Of a stretch of DNA of 64,000 nt, positions 21,711-30,600 are shown one piece after another. The translations under genes were made by a program, and so were the position numbers. Under the pieces are notes generated by a model. The model was not told the origin of the DNA. It saw only the letters and a list, made by a program, of their open reading frames with translations, and ran no database searches. Source of the stretch: a virus; IMG/VR virus record IMGVR_UViG_3300047548_000628, positions 1-64,000 of that record; one strand, given 5' to 3'. The number at the start of each line of letters is the position of its first letter. Position 1 is the first letter of the stretch.

Positions 21711-22482
21711 TAATTAGTCCAATGAAAGTATCTTTATTTAGGCAATGAAAGTCAGTATCGTTCAACATACAATAACGCTTTTTATCGGTCATATCTTCTA
21801 TTGCAACATAAGATGTATCTGTTTTTCTAAGAATTTTTACATCCTTTGTCACGTGAAGCAAATCCCAAGGCAGATAATTTACAGAATTTTCTGTTTGACC
21901 ATTAACAATATTCAATGCAATTGTTAATGCAAAATCATTTCTGTACGTGTATCCTAAAATATTATGTAGCTGTACATAGTAGCTATAGTTTTCTTGAACC
22001 ATTTTCATGCATTCAAAAATTTGTTTTACTTTTTTAGTTTTCTTAAAAGCAATGACAGTAGCCCACAACGACTGATGTGATTTTTGACTTAACATTTCAT
22101 CTGGTTGATTTTCATACAAAACATATGATGCTTCTTTGGGACACATGAAATCATCGTATATATCAAATATAGTTAATAGTCTGTCAGAGTTTATTAGGTA
22201 ATCTACATCAATTAGTAACGTTTCATCATATGGGGAAAGGTCATATGCTTGGTATCTACCTTTGTTTATCCAAATGTCTTTATTCTTTGTATTGGTAGAG
22301 TCTGAGCTAACTAAAAACACGTTATCAAACTTATAGTCATACAGTGATAAATCAGTATTTTTATCTGTAACTACCGATACAGGTAAGCCCAAAAATCGAT
22401 TGGCTCGTTTTGCAGTATATACAGCTAAACTAAAATAGTCTACGGTAGGACTATTAAATGCAAAAAGGAGAACGCCCTTCAT
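21703..22482 (-). CDS. GT-A-like glycosyltransferase
   Basis: A 259-aa protein. It starts MKGVLLFAFNSPTVDYFSLA. LLIDVDYLINSD near residue 88 is a clear D-x-D metal-binding site, preceded by NKGRYQAYDLSPYDE. Together with the previous gene it suggests sequential sugar additions. Its ATG overlaps the stop of the 22479 gene (ATGA). It is the first enzyme of the modification operon after the fibre genes. Confidence 0.75.
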   Translation of the reverse strand: MKGVLLFAFNSPTVDYFSLAVYTAKRANRFLGLPVSVVTDKNTDLSLYDYKFDNVFLVSSDSTNTKNKDIWINKGRYQAYDLSPYDETLLIDVDYLINSDRLLTIFDIYDDFMCPKEASYVLYENQPDEMLSQKSHQSLWATVIAFKKTKKVKQIFECMKMVQENYSYYVQLHNILGYTYRNDFALTIALNIVNGQTENSVNYLPWDLLHVTKDVKILRKTDTSYVAIEDMTDKKRYCMLNDTDFHCLNKDTFIGLINE

Positions 22483-22784
22483 CTATTATTCTTCAATGAC
22501 TCATATTCAGCATGCCACTCTCGCATGACAGCTTCATAAACTTCGATTGCTTTTACACGCAATTCATCTCGTTTTATTTTCACTGGATTTTTATAGTTAT
22601 CTAATAACACAACTTCATCTGATGTTAGACAATGTAGTGTTCCAAATAATTCTGGGCCTGCTGCCCAAAGTCCGCCCTGAGAGGCGAACAACAATTTACT
22701 ATTGTATTTTTGTGATAATTGTATTTTTTGGTAGTTGTGATGAAACCTGGCTTTGGCTTCTTTTATCAAATCTTCAGTATTCAT
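22479..22784 (-). CDS. conserved phage hypothetical protein (101 aa)
   Basis: The start is ATG 22784 (MNTEDLIKEAKARFHHNY). The open frame extends upstream to 22862 but that part overlaps the fibre gene and has no ribosome-binding site. The protein is mostly helical, with GGLWAAGPELFG and VVLLDNYKNPVKI in the middle and a basic-acidic C-terminal helix. AGTAAATA lies 5 bases before the ATG. Proteins of this size and pattern sit beside tail genes in large phages, but I know no function. Confidence 0.75.
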   Translation of the reverse strand: MNTEDLIKEAKARFHHNYQKIQLSQKYNSKLLFASQGGLWAAGPELFGTLHCLTSDEVVLLDNYKNPVKIKRDELRVKAIEVYEAVMREWHAEYESLKNNR

Positions 22785-22789
22785 CTGAA

Positions 22790-22797
22790 TATTTACT
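22790..22797 (-). promoter_or_regulatory. AGTAAATA late-type box
   Basis: Five bases before ATG 22784, same close spacing as at 7853 and 9492, and just after the last fibre gene. It could start transcription of the modification operon late in infection. Confidence 0.45.
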
Positions 22798-22819
22798 GAA
22801 GAAGTGTTGGGTGAAAATT

Positions 22820-23773
22820 TTATGAGCCGGTAACGAATCCAGATACAGTAACCATTCCCCAAGTATTATTTATGTTAGCTGTGCTAGGAGGTCTGATAGT
22901 GACAGTAGTAAACGTACCTGCAGATGCTACTAAGCCATTGGGGACTTCATCCCAAATTGTAGTGATAGTAATAGTAGAACCGTTGTCGCCGTTAATTCCT
23001 CTAGGTCCGTTAGCCTTTGCACTTACTTTAATGTAGGAAACACCGTATCCAGTAGTAGCTGTAGTGGTTTGTGCAGTTTGTGAATATAAAACAGAATCAA
23101 CTGATGATAATCTAAAATATCCGTAATCGGTTTGGTACACTGATCTACCTAGGGTTTTAATAGAAGAACTACTAATTTGCGTAAATCCAGTATATGCGGT
23201 GCCCGCAACAGTTGCTGTTGGACTACCTGTTTTTGCACCTGCACTAATTACTAATGTACCCATTTTAGATATTAAATTTTGCCAAACTATATCCATTGGT
23301 GCAGAGCCATTTTTTTGAAAGCTCATTGCGATTTGTCCGCCGGCATTGAAAAAATAACGTGCAGCGTCACCTGAAGCAAAGGTTATTATGTGTGTAAACG
23401 TTAATGAATTACTCCAACTAGAAGAAAACGGGGTCGTTACAGTAGTTGTAGAACCTTGCGCTGCTGCTTTCCAATTCTTGTTAAGAATTGCATTCTTGCC
23501 ATTTTCTATCGATGACAGATATTGTATAAGATCACCTTCATTTATTGAGGGTATAGTAGTTATAGCGGTGCCCTGGTGTGCCGCTACTTTAGTTATTGTA
23601 TCTCCTAGATTATCCCATTCAGTATTATCAACCGTGTTGCCCTCACTGATTTGAGTCAATGCAGTTTGACCTAAACCGGTCTCAGCAAAACCCACTGAAT
23701 AGACTTTGTTTACATCTAAAACCAAACTGTTGTAGTCAGCGGCTGTAATTTTACTGTTTTTAGCGTATGTCAT
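22820..23773 (-). CDS. tail fibre paralogue C
   Basis: A 317-aa structural protein. The N-terminus MTYAKNSKITAADYNSLVLD and the end VSGFVTGS match the two following genes. Shared internal landmarks are SSWSNSLTFTHIITFASGDAARYFFNAGGQ and the TIWDEVPNG segment (I give only parts of each). It has no enzymatic motif. It is rich in Ser/Thr/Gly beta-strand sequence, typical of fibre or collar proteins. It is the last of three tandem copies, and the closest to the glycosylation genes. Confidence 0.8.
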   Translation of the reverse strand: MTYAKNSKITAADYNSLVLDVNKVYSVGFAETGLGQTALTQISEGNTVDNTEWDNLGDTITKVAAHQGTAITTIPSINEGDLIQYLSSIENGKNAILNKNWKAAAQGSTTTVTTPFSSSWSNSLTFTHIITFASGDAARYFFNAGGQIAMSFQKNGSAPMDIVWQNLISKMGTLVISAGAKTGSPTATVAGTAYTGFTQISSSSIKTLGRSVYQTDYGYFRLSSVDSVLYSQTAQTTTATTGYGVSYIKVSAKANGPRGINGDNGSTITITTIWDEVPNGLVASAGTFTTVTIRPPSTANINNTWGMVTVSGFVTGS

Positions 23774-23776
23774 AAA

Positions 23777-24715
23777 TTAGCTGCCGGTTACTGTTCCTGC
23801 AAAAGAAATATTTCCCCAGGTATTCCTAATATATAAATTTCTAGGTGGTTTTACAAAGCAAGAAACTTTTGTAGTTCCTGAAACAGTTAAGCCATTGGGA
23901 ACTTCATCAAACACTATTCTGAATGTCAATGTACTACCGTTGTCATTATTGATGCCATCTGGACCATCAGTTTTAATACTTAAATTAATATATGATCCAG
24001 AACTATAGGCGCCGCCAAATGTATCATCGCTGAATATTTTAACTGCTTCTTGATAATTTGTAGTTAGATTATAATAACCCAAAGTCGTGTTTATGTTGCT
24101 AGGTGATACGTTTGATCTGCCACCTAGTTTAGTAAATGGTGTATAGGTAGTACCTACAATCTTTCCACCTAGACCACTAATTACCCAAGACCCACATTGT
24201 GTTGCTAAACGATTGAAAAAGACAGAGCCAGTTGCTTGATTGCTATTGACCATACTAGGCTGTATTACTATTTGACCACCTGCATTAAAGAAGTAACGAG
24301 CAGAATCACCGGATGCAAATGTAACAGTTTGAGTGAAAGTTAAACTATTTGACCAAGACGAAGTAGTCTCAGTTGAATTAACTATCATAGTCCCCTGTTC
24401 TGCGGCGCTTCCCTTGTTTGCATTCAACGTAGTTAAACTAGTCTGTAGTCCAGCTACATAGGCAATTAAGTCACCTTTATTAAAAGCAGGTAAAGAGGCT
24501 ACAACACTGCCCTGAAATACACCTAAATTAGTTATGCCTGCGGCTAAATTTTTCCATTCGGTGTTTAATACACTAGATTCTTGTAGGACTTCGCTTAGAG
24601 TTGTAGTTTGTCCTAAACCTGTACTCCCCAAACCCGTACCCCATAATGTATTATATGCACCAACTAATGTGTTGTAATCAGTTGCTTCTATTAGACTATT
24701 TGCGCTGTATGTCAT
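23777..24715 (-). CDS. tail fibre paralogue B
   Basis: A 312-aa protein. It starts MTYSANSLIEATDYNTLVGA and ends FAGTVTGS, with the same ARYFFNAGGQI and FDEVPNGL elements as its neighbours. Spacing to the next gene is 3 bases. Sequence divergence between the copies is large except at these anchors, which suggests an old tandem duplication with different binding surfaces. Confidence 0.8.
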   Translation of the reverse strand: MTYSANSLIEATDYNTLVGAYNTLWGTGLGSTGLGQTTTLSEVLQESSVLNTEWKNLAAGITNLGVFQGSVVASLPAFNKGDLIAYVAGLQTSLTTLNANKGSAAEQGTMIVNSTETTSSWSNSLTFTQTVTFASGDSARYFFNAGGQIVIQPSMVNSNQATGSVFFNRLATQCGSWVISGLGGKIVGTTYTPFTKLGGRSNVSPSNINTTLGYYNLTTNYQEAVKIFSDDTFGGAYSSGSYINLSIKTDGPDGINNDNGSTLTFRIVFDEVPNGLTVSGTTKVSCFVKPPRNLYIRNTWGNISFAGTVTGS

Positions 24716-24716
24716 A

Positions 24717-25673
24717 TTATGATCCTATTGTAGTAGCATTTACTATTACAGACCCCCATGAATTGGTAAGGTTTGTTGTTTCGGGAGGACGGATAGTGCA
24801 ATTAACTGTCGTAGTCCCGTCGACTACTAAATTATTCGGTACCTCATCAAACGTAGTTGTAATAGTTATAATACTTCCTGCATCTCCGTAACTTCCTTGA
24901 ACACCATTGGATCGCATACTAACACTGATAAAAGAATTAATGTACCCCGACGGAGTCAACCCAGCAGCTAACTGCTTGAACACTAAGGTGTCAGTAGTAG
25001 TTAAAGCATAATATCCATTTGATGTTAGTAAATCAGATGGGGTGCCACTACCGCCTATTTTCTGAATACCAGTATATGTTGTTCCTGCAATAGAAGCTGT
25101 GTTAGTTGATGTAGGGGCACTTAGATATATAGTTCCGCAACGTGAGGCAAGAGTTTGAAACAAAGAATAGATTGAAGTTGTTCCACCAGACAGTGAAAAG
25201 TTCAAAGAGATTTGGCCACCTGAATTAAAAAAGTATCTAGCCTTGTCACCGGATTCAAATGTAACAGTATGTGTAATAGATACTGCATTTGACCATGAGG
25301 TTGTGCGTTGTCCGGCGGTCGTAGAAGTCGTGCCCTGCGTAACCGCATTCAATCTGTTTGCGTAACAACTAGTTAAATCAGTACTAACAGTGTTAACGGC
25401 ATTTAGTCTAGAACCAGTAGTTACAGTAGGCAATGCAGTTATTGAAGTGCCTTGATGTGCGCTAGCAGAAGTCATGCCGGTAAAGAGGCCACTCCAAGAT
25501 GTAGCATTTACTTTGCCACCGCTTTCTATCTGACTTACCTGTGGTTGCCCATATCCTACGTTGCCGAATCCAACACCCCAAAACGTGTTTAATGCGTTAG
25601 CTGTGTTTCCGTTAACAGTACCAACAAACGTGTTAAAGTCGGATGCTAATACCTGATTATACTGATCGTACAT
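24717..25673 (-). CDS. tail fibre paralogue A
   Basis: A 318-aa protein. It starts MYDQYNQVLASDFNTFVGTV behind AAGGAT and ends VNATTIGS. It has the ARYFFNSGGQISL and FDEVPNNLV anchors of the family. It is first of the three tandem copies. The N-terminal 60 residues, which contain the conserved N-T-F-V/L and G-Y/L-GQ elements, are probably the part that docks to the baseplate (inference). Confidence 0.8.
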   Translation of the reverse strand: MYDQYNQVLASDFNTFVGTVNGNTANALNTFWGVGFGNVGYGQPQVSQIESGGKVNATSWSGLFTGMTSASAHQGTSITALPTVTTGSRLNAVNTVSTDLTSCYANRLNAVTQGTTSTTAGQRTTSWSNAVSITHTVTFESGDKARYFFNSGGQISLNFSLSGGTTSIYSLFQTLASRCGTIYLSAPTSTNTASIAGTTYTGIQKIGGSGTPSDLLTSNGYYALTTTDTLVFKQLAAGLTPSGYINSFISVSMRSNGVQGSYGDAGSIITITTTFDEVPNNLVVDGTTTVNCTIRPPETTNLTNSWGSVIVNATTIGS

Positions 25674-25681
25674 TGTAATCC

Positions 25682-26875
25682 TTATCTAAGTATAACAATG
25701 GCTTCTACAGTTCCTAATCCAGAATCTTCTTTGTTTGCTAGTGCTCGACCGATAGTGTTGAATGGAGTTACTTCGTGTTTTTGTGCGGCTCTAGCATAAC
25801 CTTTACCTGCACTGACTAGTCTATCATTCTTTTTGACTTTGCCCTTAACTTTAACAAATACTCGACCTGTTACAGCTACTGGTGGGTGTGTTTCGTCACT
25901 ACCTGCCATACCGTTCATAACGTAACCGGCTGTGTTAGAAATAACCCCGAATACCGATTCGCTTAATTCTTCTTTAGCTACAGTAATTTCTTTTTCGCCA
26001 CCTAATTCAACAACTGTGCCTGGCTCATAGTATGTATCAGCCTCAAAACGTTCTGCCAAGTCAGCATATGTAGAATTCAATCTAGAACCGGCAGACAGTG
26101 TCCAGTTACCAGTAATAGTACCGGCAGTAGTGTTTGCTCCTGCACTTAATGTTGTACCACTAAATGTCGCTGTTCCTCCACCGACGTTACCGTTATATGT
26201 AACAATATAGCTAGCTACGTTAGAGTTGCTATATGTACCAGCTGGGTTGAATGGTTGACCATTTCCGTACATGTAGTTGTCACATCTAATACCTACGTTT
26301 GCATTAGCAAATAGCAAGTTAGCATTAAATGTGGGTGAGCTAGTAATTGTCCAATTACCGTTTATTGTAGCATTACCTGAAATAGTATTGACATTACCTG
26401 TAAAGATTTTTGCTAAGTTAGCAGTGGTAACAGAAATATTTGCTACTGCTAAATTAGCGTTGATTGTTGCAGTATTAGCAACAATGTTATCTGTAGTAAT
26501 TGTATTTGCTACACCAAGATTAGCACCTATGGTAGCTGTACCGGATGCTGAAATGTTACCAAAGTTTGAATTTCCACTATTAATTGAACTTAATACAACC
26601 CAGTTGCTAGCGTTTAATTCCCCGTCTGAAGGACACATACGCAATACAGGTGGAGTCGTGGTTGTATCACACCACAACTGTCCTCGAATTGGGTTGCTAG
26701 GAACATCCGAGAAAGCAAAATTTTCAAGTAGACGAACAAAATTAGTGTCTAAAACGTTACCATAACCTGCGTAGTTTCTGCCAGGTAAACCTAGTGAAGT
26801 ACTGGATGTGTTGATTGTACCGTCGGCGATTGTAGTTAGAATATTGCCGTCAGTTTTGATGATTGTGTATGCCAT
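25682..26875 (-). CDS. tail fibre or spike protein
   Basis: A 397-aa protein. The middle (residues 110-200) is a repetitive beta-structured stretch of N-A-T/N-T units (ANTATINANLAVANISV). The C-terminal 120 residues start DLAERFEADTYYEPGTVVE and form a globular end domain seen at the tips of phage fibres. The N-terminus has a conserved RNYAGYGNVLDTNFVRLLEN attachment-like segment. GGAG ribosome-binding site and a GATAAATA box upstream. It is probably a receptor-binding or accessory fibre. Confidence 0.8.
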   Translation of the reverse strand: MAYTIIKTDGNILTTIADGTINTSSTSLGLPGRNYAGYGNVLDTNFVRLLENFAFSDVPSNPIRGQLWCDTTTTPPVLRMCPSDGELNASNWVVLSSINSGNSNFGNISASGTATIGANLGVANTITTDNIVANTATINANLAVANISVTTANLAKIFTGNVNTISGNATINGNWTITSSPTFNANLLFANANVGIRCDNYMYGNGQPFNPAGTYSNSNVASYIVTYNGNVGGGTATFSGTTLSAGANTTAGTITGNWTLSAGSRLNSTYADLAERFEADTYYEPGTVVELGGEKEITVAKEELSESVFGVISNTAGYVMNGMAGSDETHPPVAVTGRVFVKVKGKVKKNDRLVSAGKGYARAAQKHEVTPFNTIGRALANKEDSGLGTVEAIVILR

Positions 26876-26895
26876 TTATTGCTCCGCTAATAAAA

Positions 26896-26903
26896 TATTT
26901 ATC
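26896..26903 (-). promoter_or_regulatory. GATAAATA late promoter box
   Basis: It lies 20 bases before ATG 26875, leaving room for the GGAG ribosome-binding site. It points to the fibre gene cluster. Confidence 0.6.
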
Positions 26904-27524
26904 TTATACTGTTACTAAGTTAGTCAAACTTTGAATTCTAACTGTGTAGTCAATTTGTATTTGTCTATTCAAACTCTTTTGAACTGGGTGAAAAATTACA
27001 TGTGTTAACAATTTTGTTAGTTCTACACCAGCATTATCAGTTCCGTTATATGATAATAAACCAAGTTCATCAAACACAAATGTAGAATCTGAATATGTTG
27101 CATTATCAAATGCGTCTTGTCCTGATGGTTCATTGTAATCTAACAAACATTGAACAATAATATCAGTATAAACTTTACCAGAAGAGTGTGCGACTGTCAT
27201 CTTGTTTAATGTAGGATTAAAGTTTAAAATGTTTGTATCATCGACAACTTTGGCATATGTTTGATTGTATAAACTAGCATTTTCACCTGTTGTATTCGGT
27301 GGCAAGTACGTGATTATACCAGTTGAGTCAACGCTGGATCCACCGTTACCAAAAGCCATTTTGTAAATAGCACCAAAACCTCGGTTGCTTAGTGTTTGTG
27401 CTATCGCTACACTAATATTTTCATAGTGGATAGCATTTTTCTTGTCCACTAATACTTCGCCTGTATTAGGATCATGGATCTTAATAAAGCCTTCAATTTG
27501 AATCGGAATCATGGTCTGTGACAT
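26904..27524 (-). CDS. tail structural protein
   Basis: A 206-aa protein. It starts MSQTMIPIQIEGFIKIHDPN, followed by an 'EVLVDKKNAIHYENISVAI' segment, a pattern common near the N-terminus of baseplate-attached fibre proteins of large phages. It is probably beta-rich. ATG overlaps the stop of the preceding 48-aa gene (TAATG). No enzymatic motif is seen. Confidence 0.7.
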   Translation of the reverse strand: MSQTMIPIQIEGFIKIHDPNTGEVLVDKKNAIHYENISVAIAQTLSNRGFGAIYKMAFGNGGSSVDSTGIITYLPPNTTGENASLYNQTYAKVVDDTNILNFNPTLNKMTVAHSSGKVYTDIIVQCLLDYNEPSGQDAFDNATYSDSTFVFDELGLLSYNGTDNAGVELTKLLTHVIFHPVQKSLNRQIQIDYTVRIQSLTNLVTV

Positions 27525-27670
27525 TAGTTATCGCCTCGTTGTTGTACTAATACTTCTTTTGTATTTGGGTCGTATATTTTGATAGCAGAACTGAAAAAGA
27601 AGCCCGAAAGCTCATTTACGGGCCTTTTTTCTTCTTTTACGGGTTCTTCTTTTTCAGGTTTTTCACTCAT
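27524..27670 (-). CDS. 48-aa protein related to the start of the next tail protein
   Basis: ATG at 27668-27670, TAA overlapping the next ATG. It starts MSEKPEKEEPVKEEKRPVNE and its last part is IKIYDPNTKEVLVQQRG. This parallels IKIHDPNTGEVLVDKKN of the following 206-aa protein, so it may be a duplicated and shortened copy of its N-terminal domain. A GATAAATA box stands directly upstream. Confidence 0.65.
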   Translation of the reverse strand: MSEKPEKEEPVKEEKRPVNELSGFFFSSAIKIYDPNTKEVLVQQRGDN

Positions 27671-27677
27671 AATATTT

Positions 27678-27685
27678 TATTTATC
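27678..27685 (-). promoter_or_regulatory. GATAAATA late promoter box
   Basis: It lies 7 bases before the ATG of the 48-aa gene at 27670 and just overlaps the stop codon of the giant tail gene. Confidence 0.6.
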
Positions 27686-27686
27686 T

Positions 27687-30600
27687 TCAATTTGATGCGC
27701 TACTTTGTAAAAACTGAGCAATTTCCGTTGTACTGATCTGTAATGGATCTGTTTTAGGAATCTCGTCATAATATGAAGTAGATACAATATCTGTACTTTC
27801 CCAAACTACACTATATTGCTCAGGCGTCAATCTTCTTGCATCGTTGATACCATATCCTATAGCATATTGAGGATGAACCGGAGCTACTAGTGTTCCGTCA
27901 ACACCGCGAGTCAATCCAGAAATAGTATTATTTTCAATAGAAATTGTACTGAATCTAATACGCTCTCCGTTAATTTCTACAGTGTCTCCCAATATTAACG
28001 TTACTGTTATTGAGTCACCTTCTTCTGCACCGTTTGTGAATGTCAACCCACTTGCGCCTGAAATCAAGCTCAAAGTGAAATCATTACTGCTTAGTGTAGT
28101 AAGAGTAGTATTATTATATACAATAACTTCCTTAATCTGGTTGATATTAACTTGCAATAATGTATATAACTCTGTACCATTTGCAATTACGGTTAGTGTC
28201 TTAGAAATAGATTCTACTAAGTTGCTTACGTTAAAGAACGTCATATAATCCGTTTCACCTGTAAATTCTTCAGTTAACCAAGAACCATCTTGCAAGTTAG
28301 TTCTATATGCCACCGGAGTTGAATACTTATTGATGTTAATATCAAACGTCATTGGGTTTGGACTTGCTCCTGTAACCATAGCAGTTATTACTACCTGGTC
28401 ACTGCTAGAAATATCACTGATTATACTCAACTGATTATTCTCACCAAAAATTACAAGTGAAGGGTCTATTCTCTTGCTATTTACAGTGATCCATGTTCTA
28501 CTTCCTTCAGTATATGTCATTGGATCCATTCCGAACGGAACATCTGGGTAGGGTACTGAGAATGTACTTTCACTTGCTACACCACCACCAGTATACGTGC
28601 CGATATCGTGACCAGTAACTGGATAGTATAAATCAGCATCGGTGTATATTTCATAATAATAGACACTATCCACTTCAACTGGTTTTACATAATAAGCGTT
28701 TCTATTTAGTTCTACAGTTCCGTTAGTGCCATTAATATACACCATTGTCCCTGAACTATATGCTGGATCAGTTTCAAATGTAATTGTCGCTACAGCCAAT
28801 GAAGTATCTATATAACTTATAGGGTACACTGAAATGCCAGTGTAGGTATCAGTTACTAACCATTGTCTAGAAGTATCATTGTAAGTAGTAATGGCTACAA
28901 TATCGTCACTAGTGACTGAATTTACTAAAACAAGTTGATTAGTTGATGTGTTAAATGAATATTCAGTGACTGGTATTAGGCGTTCACCATTAACTTCAAC
29001 AATTGCATTGTCTTCATTGGTGCCGATCGATATATCAAAATCTAAATCAATCGTTGTCTCAGTTCCTGTAGGTACATAAACTTGTGTTTCTGGAATACTA
29101 TAGTTTAATACTTGATTACGGTTTCTGAGAGTAGAACCTGTTGCCAATATTGCATACACTACATAGTCAGTTTCTGATGAGAGCGCGGTATTAAACTGCA
29201 ACATCAAGAAGTTTTCAGATGTGTTTGTTACAGTAAATTGGTTTGTATCCGTAAATGTAGTAACATATTCAAATTTTACACCATTAACAAATACTACAGG
29301 ATCTGCTACGATTTCTTGGTACAACTGTTCAAATACAATAATAGTTTTTCCATTTCCATCTGTCTTCATTGGGTAAATCTTAGAATTCGCTCTCACGAGT
29401 TCTTGACCATTACCAACTTCATAAACTTCAATCATGATAGATTCAGTGGCAGAAATTGCGCCAGACAATGTAATTGTCTCTGTTATCCAGTCAATAGAGT
29501 ATCCTATAGGATTACTACTGGTTGTGACCGGTGTATTAGAACTTAGGTCAGTATAAATTCTAGTACCTAATTGAGTTTCATCATCTATGACGAATACGCT
29601 CAATGTCATTGGGTTTACTACTAAACCTGCAAAACTAACAACATTGTCATTGTCAGGTTTAGCAACGACTGTCTGCATGTTAAATCCAGTGTGCTTGTAC
29701 CAATACGGAACATCTGGATTTATAGTAGTGACGGTATCCAAGTCCCAATATGCACCAGGTGCACTTCTTACATACATAGATAACGTGTCTGTTACTATTC
29801 CAGGGACTAATTCTTCAGGGCCGTAACCAAACAAGAAGTCATTACCTTGTACAATATAGTAAGGATCGTCAACTTGAATATTAGACATGTTTTCCCAATT
29901 TGACCCATTCAAACTTCTTAGTATTGTTGCGTTTTCACCTGCAGCATAGAAGTATCCATCTTCACCATAAGTAACCTTGTTTAGGTTGTTATTCGTAAAG
30001 AATACACTGGAAACTTGTGTCCAAGTTGTGCCGTTAGTAGAACGTAATATTAATCCAGGATCAGTAGAACTTGTACCTGTTTTATCTCCTACTGCAACAA
30101 AGACACCGTTACCAAATGCAACAGAATTTATATTTGTAGTCACGGGTGACCCTGAAATTACTCCCGCGGTCCATGTAGACATATTTGTTGTTGAGTATAT
30201 TAACCCTGATTCTCCCACTACTATAACAGACGTGGTAGTTGCAACCGCACCGTAAATACCCAATGTACTTAGTGTAGGAGTTTGCTTTGTCCAAACAGTA
30301 GTGTCATCACTTGTGTAAATTAAGGAACAACTACTTATCACTGGTGCAGCAGTACCTGCACCAGATGTAACTTCTTCTCCGACACCAAATGCCATGTAGC
30401 CAGTGAATGCTGAAATATCTACATAGATAATATCTTTTAGTATCTGATTTAAGTTAGATTGAATGTTGAATATTTCTTCCCAAACTACTTCATCAGTAGA
30501 TTTAGAAATAGATTGATTTCCTGTAACTAGTGAGAATTCATCGGCAGCAAGCGCGCCGTTCTTAGGATAACTTTCTACGACCAAACCAGAAGAATCATAT

